Part shown: in pieces, positions 1 through 11,392 of the stretch
Position numbering within the stretch: the first letter of the stretch is position 1
How the letters are laid out: the number at the start of each line of letters is the position of its first letter
Assembly: GCA_947579665.1 (NCBI GenBank)
Contig: OX388351.1
Coordinates: 1,860,001 to 1,924,000, forward strand
From: Sympetrum striolatum
Lineage: Eukaryota > Arthropoda > Insecta > Odonata > Libellulidae
Length of the DNA: 64,000 nucleotides
Direction: 5' to 3'
The notes under the pieces: model-generated
Seen by the model: only the letters and a program-made list of their open reading frames with translations
What the model was told of the DNA's origin: nothing
The model's database searches: none
Program-made: the position numbers and the translations under genes

Positions 1-2460
1 TTTAGTGAGACCAAGCATCAAGCGATGGACCATGGTGCACGGTAAGTTAAACATTACGGCTGCTTTGAAAATTCCTAATTTAAATTTAAATACTTTCGAT
101 ATACTAGATTAAGTTACTTTTTTTCCGTTTTTCTACAACTTAATATAGATTTTATTATATTCCTTTATCATTTTAGTTTACCAATCATAGGATTCTCAAT
201 GAAAAATAAGGGGAAATGAGGCATTAGTGAGACCAAGCATCAAGCGATGGACAATGGTGCACGATAAGAAGAAACGTAACAGCTGCGTTGAAAATTCCTA
301 ATTTTAGTTTAAATACTTTCGATATACTAGATTAAGTTGCATTTTTTCGGTTTTTCAACAACTTAATATAGATTTTATTATATTCCTTTCCCATTTTAGT
401 TTACCAATCATAGGATTCTCAATGAGAAATAAGGGGAAATGAAACTTTAGTGAGACCAAGCATCAAGCGATGGACAATGGTACACGATAAGTTGAAATAT
501 TACAGCTGCTTTGAAAATTCCTAATTTTTGTTTAAATACTTTCGAACTACTAGATTAAGTTGCATTTTTTTCGGTTTTTCAACAACATAATATATATTTT
601 GTTATATTCCTTTCCCATTTTAGTTTACCAATCATAGGATTTGAAATGAAAAATAAGGGGAAATTAGGCTTTAGTGAGACCAAGCATCAAGCGATGGACC
701 ATGGTTCACGATAAGTAGAAACATTAGCTCTGCTTTGAAAATTCCTAATTTTAGTTTAAATACTTTCGATATACTAGATTACGTTGCTTTTTTTCGGTTT
801 TTCAATAAAATAATATAGATTTTATTATATTCCTTTCCCATTTTAGGTAACCAATCATAGGATTCGAATTGAAAAATAAGGGGAAATTAGGCTTTAGTGA
901 GACCAAGCATCAAGCGATGGACCATGGTGCACGGTAAGTAGAGACATTACGGCTGCTTTGAAAATTCCTAATTTTAGTTTAAATACTTTCGATGTACTAG
1001 ATTAAGTTTCATTTTCTTCGGTTTTTCAAAAACTTAATATAGATTTTATTACATTCCTTTCCCATTTTAGTTTACCAATCATAGGATTCTCAATGAAAAA
1101 TAAGGGGAAATGAGGCTTTAGTGAGACCAAGCATCAAGCGATTGACCATGATGCACGGTAAGAAAAACATTACGGCTGCCTTGAAAATTCCTAATTTTAG
1201 TTTAAATACTTTCTATATACTAGATTAAGTTGCATTTTCTTCGGTTTTTCAACAATTTACTATAGATTTTATTATATTCGTTACCCATTTTAGTTTACCA
1301 ATCATAGGATTCTCAATGAAAATTAAGGGGAAAAGAGGGTTTATTGAAACCAAGTATCAAGCGATGGACCATGGTGCACGATAACTATTAACATTACAGC
1401 TGCTTTGAGAATTCCTAATTTTAGTTTAAATACTTTCGATATACTAGATTACGTTGCTTTTTTTCGGTTTTTCAACAACTTAATATAGATTTTATTATAT
1501 TCCTTTCCCATTTTAGTTTACCAATCATAGGATTCTCAATGAGAAATAAGGGGAAATGAGGCTTTAGTGAGACCAAGCATCAAGCGATTGACCATGGTCA
1601 CGATAAGTAGAAATATTACAGCTGCTTTGAAAATTCTTAATTTTAGTTTAAATACTTTCGATATACTAGATTAAGTTGCTTTTTTTCGGTTTTTTCAATA
1701 AATTAATATAGATTTTATTATATTCCTTTCCCATTTTAGGTTACCAATCATAGGATTCGAAATGAAAAATAAGGGGAAATTAGGCTTTAGTGAGACCAAG
1801 CATCAAGCGATGGACCATGGTGCACGGTAAGTAGAGACATTACGGCTGCTTTGAAAATTCCTAATTTTAGTTTAAATACTTTCGATATACTTGATAAAGT
1901 TGCATTTTTTTCGGTTTTTCAACAACTTAATATATATTTTATTATATTCCCTTCCCATTTTAGTTTACCAATCATAGGATTCTCAATGAAAAATAAGGGG
2001 AAATGATGCTTCAGTGAGACCAAGCATCAAGCGATGGACCATGGTGCACGGTAAGTAGAAACATTACGGCTGCTTTGAAAATTCCTAATTTTAGTTTAAA
2101 TACTTTCGATATACTAGCTGGAGTTGCTTTTTTTCGGTTATTCAACAACATAATATATATTTTGTTATATTCCTTTCCCATTTTAGTTTACCAATCATAG
2201 GATTCTCAATGAAAAATAAGGGGAAATGAGGCTTAAGTGAGACCAAGCATCAAGCGATGGACAATGGTGCACGATAAGTTGAAATATTAAAGCTGCTTTG
2301 AAAATTCCTAATTTTAGTTTAAATACTTTCGATATACTTGATAAAGTTGCATTTTTTTCGGTTTTTCAACAACTTAATATAGATTTTATTATATTCCTTT
2401 CCCATTTTAGTTTACCAATCATAGGATTCGAAATGAAAAATAAGGGGAAATTAGGCTTTA
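1..2460 (+). repeat. Block A module P, copy 1 (11 monomers)
   Basis: First of several near-identical runs of 11 monomers. It begins with the diagnostic monomer carrying GGTAAGTTAAACATTACGG and the AATTTAAATTTAAAT subtype, followed by monomers with GAAGAAACGTAACAGC, TCGAACTACTAG, CATTAGCTCTGC, ATGCACGGTAAGAAAAAC, CGATAACTATTAAC, GATTGACCATGGTCACG and CTAGCTGGAGTT in the same order. The same order recurs at 4,021, 11,393, 16,755 and 20,774. The left edge is the window edge, so the true start may lie outside. Confidence 0.9.
78..91. other. 14-bp A/T palindrome of the unit-marking monomer subtype
   Basis: ATTTAAATTTAAAT is self-complementary and contains the SwaI-type ATTTAAAT. It replaces the usual AATTTTAGTTTAAAT at this position in one monomer subtype. 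Further occurrences lie near 4,098, 9,238, 11,469, 14,600, 16,832, 20,850, 26,879, 30,899, 31,121, 33,129, 37,149, 41,396, 48,312 and 57,481, usually once per higher-order unit. Confidence 0.7.
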
Positions 2461-4865
2461 GTGAGACCAAGCATCAAGCGATGGACCATGGTGCACGGTA
2501 AGTAGAGACATTACGGCTGCTTTGAAAATTCCTAATTTTAGTTTAAATACTTTCGATATACTAGCTGGAGTTGCTTTTTTTCGGTTTTTCAACAACTTAA
2601 TATAGATTTTATTATATTCCTTTTCCATTTTAGTTTACCAATCATACGATTCTCAATGAGAAATAAGGGGAAATGAGGCTTTAATGAGACCAAGCATCAA
2701 GCGATGGACCATGGTGCACGATAACTATTAACATTACAGCTGCTTTGAAAATTCCTAATTTTAGTTTAATTACTTTCGATATACTAGATTAAGTTGCATT
2801 TTTTTCGGTTTTTCAACAACTTAATATAGATTTTATTATATTCATTTTCCGATTTTAGTTTTCCAATCATAGGATTCTCAATGAGAAATAAGGTGAAATG
2901 AGGCTTTTGTGAGACCAAGCATCAAGCGATAGACCATGGTGCACGGTAAGTAGTGACATTACGACTGCTTTGAAAATTCCTAATTTTAGTTTAAATACTT
3001 TCGAAATACTTGATAAAGTTGCATTTTTTTCGGTTTTTCAACAACTGAATATATATTTTATTATATTTCTTTCCCATTTTAGTTTACCAATCATAGGATT
3101 CTCAATGAAAAATAAGGGGAAATGATGCTTTAGTGAGACCAAGCATCAAGCGATGGACAATAGTACACGATAAGTAGAAATATTACAGCTGCTTTGAAAA
3201 TTCCTAATTTTAGTTTAAATACTTTCGAACTACTAGATTAAGTTGCATTTTTTCGGTTTTTCATCAACATAATATATATTTTGTTATATTCCTTTCCCAT
3301 TTTAGTTTACCAATCATAGGATTCTCAGTGAAAAATAAGGGGAATAGAGGCTTTAGTGAGACCAAGCATCAAGCGATGGACCATGGTTCACGATAAGTAG
3401 AAACATTACCTCTGCTTTGAAAATTCCTAATTTTAGTTTAAATACTTTCGATATACTGGATTAAGTTGCTTTTTTTCGGTTTTTCAATAAATTAATATAG
3501 ATTTTATTATATTCCTTTCCCATTTTTTGTTACCAATCATAGGATTCTCAATGAGAAATAAGGGGAAATGAAACTTTAGTGAGACCAAGCATCAAGCGAT
3601 GGACAATGGTACACGATAAGTAGAAATATTACAGCTGCTTTGAAAATTCCTAATTTTAGTTTAAATACTTTCGAACTACTAGATTAAGTTGCATTTTTTT
3701 CGGTTTTTCAACAACATAATATATATTTTGTTATATTCCTTTCCCATTTTAGTTTACCAATCATAGGATTCTCAATGAAAAATAAGGGGAATAGAGGCTT
3801 TAGTGAGACCAAGCATCAAGCGATGGACCATGGTTCACGATAAGTAGAAACATTACCTCTGCTTTGAAAATTCCTAATTTTAGTTTAAATACTTTCGATA
3901 TACTGGATCATGTTGCTTTTTTCGGTTATTCAATAAATTAATATAGATTTTATTATATTTCTTTCCCATTTTAGGTTACCAATCATAGGATTCGAAATGA
4001 AAAATAAGGGGAAATTAGGCTTTAGTGAGACCAAGCATCAAGCGATGGACCATGGTGCACGGTAAGTTAAACATTACGGCTACTTTGAAAATTCCTAATT
4101 TAAATTTAAATACTTTCGATATACTAGATTAAGTTACTTTTTTTCCGTTTTTCTACAACTTAATATAGATTTTATTATATTCCTTTATCATTTTAGTTTA
4201 CCAATCATAGGATTCTCAATGAAAAATAAGGGGAAATGAGGCATTAGTGAGACCAAGCATCAAGCGATGGACAATGGTGCACGATAAGAAGAAACGTAAC
4301 AGCTGCGTTGAAAATTCTAATTTTAGTTTAAATACTTTCGATATACTAGATTAAGTTGCATTTTTTCGGTTTTTCAACAACTTAATATAGATTTTATTAT
4401 ATTCCTTTCCCATTTTAGTTTACCAATCATAGGATTCTCAATGAGAAATAAGGGGAAATGAAACTTTAGTGAGACCAAGCATCAAGCGATGGACAATGGT
4501 ACACGATAAGTTGAAATATTACAGCTGCTTTGAAAATTCCTAATTTTTGTTTAAATACTTTCGAACTACTAGATTAAGTTGCATTTTTTTCGGTTTTTCA
4601 ACAACATAATATATATTTTGTTATATTCCTTTCCCATTTTAGTTTACCAATCATAGGATTTGAAATGAAAAATAAGGGGAAATTAGGCTTTAGTGAGACC
4701 AAGCATCAAGCGATGGACCATGGTTCACGATAAGTAGAAACATTAGCTCTGCTTTGAAAATTCCTAATTTTAGTTTAAATACTTTCGATATACTAGATTA
4801 CGTTGCTTTTTTTCGGTTTTTCAATAAAATAATATAGATTTTATTATATTCCTTTCCCATTTTAG

Positions 4866-4952
4866 GTTACCAATCATAGGATTCGAATTGAAAAATAAGG
4901 GGAAATTAGGCTTTAGTGAGACCAAGCATCAAGCGATGGACCATGGTGCACG
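4866..4952 (+). other. Exon-like 87-bp interval between splice-like signals (speculative)
   Basis: The interval is preceded by a pyrimidine-rich string ending CCCATTTTAG and followed by GTAAGT. Its second reading frame is open throughout (29 codons), beginning after the first base with codons for Leu-Pro-Ile-Ile-Gly-Phe and ending His-Gly-Ala plus two bases of an Arg codon. Because 87 is a multiple of three, joining such intervals would preserve frame. Most monomers carry an in-frame TGA (GGGGAAATGAGG) that this variant lacks (GGGGAAATTAGG). No evidence of transcription is available from sequence; chance is the default explanation. Confidence 0.15.
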
Positions 4953-5089
4953 GTAAGTAGAGACATTACGGCTGCTTTGAAAATTCCTAATTTTAGTTTA
5001 AATACTTTCGATGTACTAGATTAAGTTTCATTTTCTTCGGTTTTTCAAAAACTTAATATAGATTTTATTACATTCCTTTCCCATTTTAG
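4953..5089 (+). other. Intron-like 137-bp interval with donor, branch and acceptor strings (speculative)
   Basis: Starts with CG|GTAAGT, a full match to the eukaryotic donor consensus, and ends ATTCCTTTCCCATTTTAG. A CTTAAT branch-like string has its A at 5,056, 33 nt upstream of the terminal G, with the pyrimidine tract between. The length-variable T tract of the monomer lies inside this interval. Monomers with CGATAAG instead of CGGTAAG lack the donor-like string. Functional splicing is unproven. Confidence 0.15.
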
Positions 5090-6348
5090 TTTACCAATCA
5101 TAGGATTCTCAATGAAAAATAAGGGGAAATGAGGCTTTAGTGAGACCAAGCATCAAGCGATTGACCATGATGCACGGTAAGAAAAACATTACGGCTGCCT
5201 TGAAAATTCCTAATTTTAGTTTAAATACTTTCTATATACTAGATTAAGTTGCATTTTCTTCGGTTTTTCAACAACTTACTATAGATTTTATTATATTCGT
5301 TACCCATTTTAGTTTACCAATCATAGGATTCTCAATGAAAATTAAGGGGAAAAGAGGGTTTATTGAAACCAAGTATCAAGCGATGGACCATGGTGCACGA
5401 TAACTATTAACATTACAGCTGCTTTGAGAATTCCTAATTTTAGTTTAAATACTTTCGATATACTAGATTACGTTGCTTTTTTTCGGTTTTTCAACAACTT
5501 AATATAGATTTTATTATATTCCTTTCCCATTTTAGTTTACCAATCATAGGATTCTCAATGAGAAATAAGGGGAAATGAGGCTTTAGTGAGACCAAGCATC
5601 AAGCGATTGACCATGGTCACGATAAGTAGAAATATTACAGCTGCTTTGAAAATTCCTAATTTTAGTTTAAATACTTTCGATATACTAGATTAAGTTGCTT
5701 TTTTTCGGTTTTTTCAATAAATTAATATAGATTTTATTATATTCCTTTCCCATTTTAGGTTACCAATCATAGGATTCGAAATGAAAAATAAGGGGAAATT
5801 AGGCTTTAGTGAGACCAAGCATCAAGCGATGGACCATGGTGCACGGTAAGTAGAGACATTACGGCTGCTTTGAAAATTCCTAATTTTAGTTTAAATACTT
5901 TCGATATACTTGATAAAGTTGCATTTTTTTCGGTTTTTCAACAACTTAATATATATTTTATTATATTCCCTTCCCATTTTAGTTTACCAATCATAGGATT
6001 CTCAATGAAAAATAAGGGGAAATGATGCTTCAGTGAGACCAAGCATCAAGCGATGGACCATGGTGCACGGTAAGTAGAAACATTACGGCTGCTTTGAAAA
6101 TTCCTAATTTTAGTTTAAATACTTTCGATATACTAGCTGGAGTTGCTTTTTTTCGGTTATTCAACAACATAATATATATTTTGTTATATTCCTTTCCCAT
6201 TTTAGTTTACCAATCATAGGATTCTCAATGAAAAATAAGGGGAAATGAGGCTTTAGTGAGACCAAGCATCAAGCGATGGACAATGGTGCACGATAAGTTG
6301 AAATATTAAAGCTGCTTTGAAAATTCCTAATTTTAGTTTAAATACTTT

Positions 6349-6571
6349 CCATACACTAGATTAAGTTCCATTTTTTTCGGTTTTTCAATCACTTTATATG
6401 GATTTTATTATATTCCTTTCCCATTTTAGTTTACCAATCATAGGATTCTCAATGATAATAAAGGGGAAATGGGGCTTTAGTGAGACCAAGTATCAAGCGA
6501 TGGACCATGGTGCACGGTAAGTAGAGACATTACGACTGCTTCGAAAATTCCTAATTTTAGTTTAAATACTT
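6349..6571 (+). repeat. Single-monomer presence/absence segment
   Basis: A 223-bp segment absent from the equivalent place in P copy 1. Position 2,329 aligns with 6,572, so the offset jumps from 4,020 to 4,243, exactly one monomer. It carries TTCCATACACTAG, CAATCACTTTATATGG and ATGATAATAAAGG. The same monomer is present at 23,102-23,324. It was either gained here or lost from the copies at 2,329, 13,721 and 19,083; three copies share the shorter form. Confidence 0.8.
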
Positions 6572-8490
6572 TCGATATACTTGATAAAGTTGCATTTTTT
6601 TCGGTTTTTCAACAACTTAATATAGATTTTATTATATTCCTTTCCCATTTTAGTTTACCAATCATAGGATTCGAAATGAAAAATAAGGGGAAATTAGGCT
6701 TTAGTGAGACCAAGCATCAAGCGATGGACCATGGTGCACGGTAAGTAGAGACATTACGGCTGCTTTGAAAATTCCTAATTTTAGTTTAAATACTTTCGAT
6801 ATACTAGCTGGAGTTGCTTTTTTTCGGTTTTTCAACAACTTAATATAGATTTTATTATATTCCTTTTCCATTTTAGTTTACCAATCATACGATTCTCAAT
6901 GAGAAATAAGGGGAAATGAGGCTTTAGTGAGACCAAGCATCAAGCGATGGACAATGGTGCACGATAAGTAAAAATATTACAGCTGCTTTGAAAATTCCTA
7001 ATTTTAATTTAAATACTTTCGATACACTAGATTAAGTTGAATTTTTTTTCGGTTTTTCAACAATTTAATATATTTTTTATTATATTCCTCTCCCATTTTA
7101 GTTTACCAATCATAGGATTCTCAATGAAAAATAAGGGGAAATTAGGCTTTAGTGAGACCAAGCATCAAGCGATGGACCATGAGGCACGAGAGGTAGAAAC
7201 AATACGGCTGCTCTGAAAATTCCTAATTTTAGTTTAAATACTTTCGATATACTAGATTAAGTAGCATTTTTACGGTTTTTCAAAACTTAATATATATATT
7301 TTTATATTCCTTTCCCATTTTAGTTTACCAATCATAGGATTCTCAATGAAAAATAAGGGGAAAATAGGCTTTAGTGAGACCAAGCATCAAGCAATGGACA
7401 ATGGTGCACGATAAGAAGAAACGTTACAGCTGCGTTGAAAATTCCTAATTTTAGTTTAAATACTTTCGATATACTAGATTAAGTTGAATTTTTTTCGGTT
7501 TTTCAATAAATTAATATGGATTTTACTATATTCCTTTCCCATTTTAGTTTACCAATCATAGAATTCGAAATGAAAAATAAGGGGAAATGAGGCTTTAGTG
7601 AGACCAAGCATCAAGTTATGGACCATGGTGCACGATAAGTAGAAACATTACGGCTGCTTTGAAAATTCCTAATTATAGTTTAAGTACCTTCGATATACTA
7701 GATTAAGTTGCATTTTTTTCGGTTATTAAACAACTTAATATATATTTTATAATATTCCTTTCCCATTTTAGTTTACAAATCATAGGATTCGAAATGAAAA
7801 ATAAGGGGAAATGAGGCTATATTGAGACCAAGCATCAAGCTATGGACCATGATGCACGGTAAGTAGAAACATTACGGCTGCTTTGAAAATTCCTAATTTT
7901 AGTTTAAATACTTTCGATATACTAGATTAAGTTGCTTTTTTTCGGTTTTTCAACAACATAATATAGATTTTATTATATTCCTTTCACATTTTAGTTTACC
8001 AATCATAGGATTCGAAGTGAAAAATAAGGGGAAATGAGGCTTTAGTGAGACCAAGCATCAAGCGATGGACCATGGTGCACGGTAAGTAGAAACATTACGG
8101 CTGCTTTGAAAATTCCTAATTTTAGTTTAAATACTTTCGATATACTAGATTAAGTTGAATTTTTTTCTGTTTTTCATTAACTTAATATAGATTTTATTAT
8201 ATTCCTTTCCCATTTTAGTTGACCAATCATAGGATTCTCAAGGAAAAAAAAGGGGAAAAGAGGCTTTAGTGCGAACAAGCATCAAGCGATGGACCATGGT
8301 AAACGATAAGTATTAACATTACAGCTGCTTTGAAAATTCCTAATATTAGTTTAAATACTTTCGATATACTAGATTAAGTTATTTTTTTTTGTTTTTCAAC
8401 AACTTAATATAGATTTTATTATATTCCTTTCCCATTTTAGTTTACCAATCATAGGATTCTCAATGAGAAATAATTGGAAATGAGGCTTTT

Positions 8491-11392
8491 GTGAGACCAA
8501 GCATCAAGCGATGGACCATGGTGCACGGTAAGTAAAGACATTACGGCTGCTTTGAAAATTTCTAATTTTAGTTTAAATACTTTCGATATACTTGATAAAG
8601 TTGCATTTTTTTCGGTTTCTCAACAACTTAATATATATTTTATTATATTCCATTCCCATTTTAGTTTACCAATCATAGGATTCTCAATGAAAAATATGGG
8701 GAAATGAGGCTTTGTGATACCAAGCATCAAGCGATGGACCATGGTGCACGATAAGTAGAAACATTACGGATGCTTTGAAAATTCCTAATTTTAGTTTAAA
8801 TACTTTCGATATACTAGATTAAGTTCCATTTTTTTCTGTTTTTCAACAACTTAATATAGATTTTTTATTATATTCCTTTCCCATTTTAGTTTACCAATCA
8901 TAGGATTCTCAATGAAAAATAAGGGGAAATGAGTCTTTAGTGATACCAAGCATCAAGCGATGGACCATGGTGCACGATAAGTAGAAACATTACAGCTGCT
9001 TTGAAAATTCCTAATTTTAGTTTAAATACTTTCGATATACTAGATTAAGAAGCATTTTTACGGTTTTTCAAAACCTTTATATATATATTATGTTATTCCT
9101 TTTCCATTTTAGTTTACCAATCATAGGATTCGAAATGAAAAATAAGTGGAAATGAGGCTTTAGTATGACCAAGCATCAAGCGATGGACCATGGTGCACGG
9201 TAAGTTAAAACATTACGGCTGCTTTGAAAATTCCTAATTTAAATTTAAATACTTTCGATATACTAGATTAAGTTGCTTTTTTTCGGTTTTTCTACAACTT
9301 AATATAGATTTTATTATATTCCTTTATCATTTTAGTTTACCAATCATAGGATTCTCAATGAAAAATAAGGGAAAATGAGGCTTTAGTGAGACCAAGCATC
9401 AAGCGATGGACAATGGTGCACGATAAGAAGAAACGTTACAGCTGCGTTGAAAATTACTAATTTTAGTTTAAATACTTTCGATATACTAGATTAAGTTGCT
9501 TTTTTTCGGTTTTTCTACAACTTAATATAGATTTTATTATATTCCTTTATCATTTTAGTTTACCAATCATAGGATTCTCAATGAAAAATAAGGGGAAATG
9601 AGGCTTTGTGATACCAAGCATCAAGCGATGGACCATGGTGCACGGTAAGTAGAAACATTACGGCTGCTATGAAAATTCCTAATTTTAGTTTAAATACTTT
9701 CGATATACTAGATTAAGTTGCTTTTTTTCGGTTTTTCAATAAATTAATATGGATTTTACTATATTTCTTTCCCATTTTAGGTTACCAATCATAGGATTCG
9801 AAATGAAAAATAAGGGGAAATTAGGCTTTAGTGAGACCAAGCATCAAGCGATGGACCATGGTGCACGGTAAGTAGAGACATTACGGCTGCTTTGAAAATT
9901 CCTAATTATAGTTTAAATACTTTCGATATACTAGATTAAGTTGCATTTTTTTCGGTTTTTCAAAAACTTAATATAAATTTTATTACATTCCTTTCCCATT
10001 TTAGTTTACCAATCATAGGATTCTCAATGAAAAATAAGGGGAAATGAGGCTTTAGTGAGACCAAGCATCAAGCGATTGACCATGATGCACGGTAAGAAAA
10101 ACATTACGGCCACCTTGAAAATTCCTAATTTTAGTTTAAATACTTTCTATATACTAGATTAAGTTGCATTTTTTTCGGTTTTTCAACAACTTACTATACA
10201 TTTTATTATATTCCTTACCCATTTTAGTTTACCAATCATAGGATTCTCTATGAAAATTAAGGGGAAAAGAGGCTTTATTGAAACCAAGCATCAAGCGATG
10301 GACCATGGTGCACGATAACTATTAACATTACAGCTGCTTTGAAAATTCCTAATTTTAGTTTAAATACTTTCGATATACTAGATTAAGTTGCATTTTTGTC
10401 GGTTTTTCAACAACTTAATATAGATTTTATTATATTCATTTTCCGATTTTAGTTTTCCAATCATAGGATTCTCAATGAGAAATAAGGTGAAATGAGGTTT
10501 TTGTGAGACCAAGCATCAAGCGATAGACCATGCTGCACGGTAAGTAGAAACATTACGGCTGCTTTGAAAATTCCTAGTTTTAATTTAAATACCTTCGATA
10601 TACTAGATTAAGTTGCATTTTTCTCGGTGTTTCAAAAACTTAATATATATTTTATTATATTCCTTTCCCATTTTGGTTTACCAATCATAGGATTCTCAAT
10701 GAAAAATAAGGGGAAATGAGGCTTTAGTGAGACCAAGCATCAAGCGATGGACCATGGTGCACGGTAAGTAGAGACATTACGGCTGCTTTGAAAATTCCTA
10801 ATTTTAGTTTAAATACTTTCGAAATACTTGACAAAGTTGCATTTTTTTCGGTTTTTCAACAACTGAATATATATTTTATTATATTTCTTTCCCATTTTAG
10901 TTTACCAATCATAGGATTCTCAATGAAAAATAAGGGGAAATGATGCTTTAGTGAGAACAAGCGTCAAGCGATGGACAATGGTACACGATAAGTAGAAATA
11001 TTACAGCTGCTTTGAAAATTCCTAATTTTAGTTTAAATACTTTCGAACTACTAGATTAAGTTGCATTTTTTTCGGTTTTTCATCAACATAATATATATTT
11101 TGTTATATTCCTTTCCCATTTTAGTTTACCAATCATAGGATTCTCAATGAAAAATAAGGGGAATAGAGGCTTTAGTGAGACCAAGCATCAAGCGATGGAC
11201 CATGGTGCATCATAAGTAGAAAAATTACAGCTGCTTTGAAAATTCCTAATTTTAGTTTAAATACTTTCGATATACTGGATCATGTTGCTTTTTTCGGTTA
11301 TTCAATAAATTAATATAGATTTTATTATATTTCTTTCCCATTTTAGGTTACCAATCATAGGATTCGAAATGAAAAATAAGGGGAAATTAGGC
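8491..11392 (+). repeat. Block A module R, copy 1 (13 monomers)
   Basis: About 2.90 kb starting within a shared GTGAGACCAAGCATC stretch. Its first diagnostic difference is GTAAGTAAAGACATTACGG at about 8,527. It includes monomers with GAAGCATTTTTACGG, AAGTTAAAACATTACGG plus the AATTTAAATTTAAAT subtype, GGCCACCTTG, and TCCTAGTTTTAATTT. It repeats at +5,362 with only a handful of single-base differences (8,717, about 9,102, 10,576-10,584, about 10,621). Confidence 0.9.

Larger units (their letters stand above)
4021..6348 (+). repeat. Block A module P, copy 2 (inside Q)
   Basis: Starts with the same diagnostic monomer as position 1 and follows it at an offset of 4,020 bp (18 monomers) with only scattered single-base differences. 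These include TACTTTG for TGCTTTG, AAATTCTAATT missing one C near 4,316, and GGTTACC for GGTAACC at 4,865. Identity to copy 1 stops at 6,349, where TTTCCATACACTAG replaces TTTCGATATACTTG. Confidence 0.88.
2461..8490 (+). repeat. Block A module Q, copy 1
   Basis: About 6.0 kb between P copy 1 and the first R. It contains 2,461-4,020 (completing an 18-monomer, 4,020-bp unit that began at 1), an internal P-like copy from 4,021, an extra monomer, and further monomers up to 8,490. The part to about 7,530 recurs at 19,215-24,283. Sequence from about 7,530 to 8,490 has no close second copy in the window that I could see. Confidence 0.8.

Noticed and set aside
2298..2501. 67-codon reading frame (also at 13,690-13,893 and 19,052-19,255)
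   Set aside because: It starts at TTG and lies inside the satellite. It opens only because this monomer reads CTTGATAAAGTT where the consensus has the stop in CTAGATTAAGTT, and it ends at the TAA of GGTAAG. The three occurrences are copies of one module, not independent conservation.
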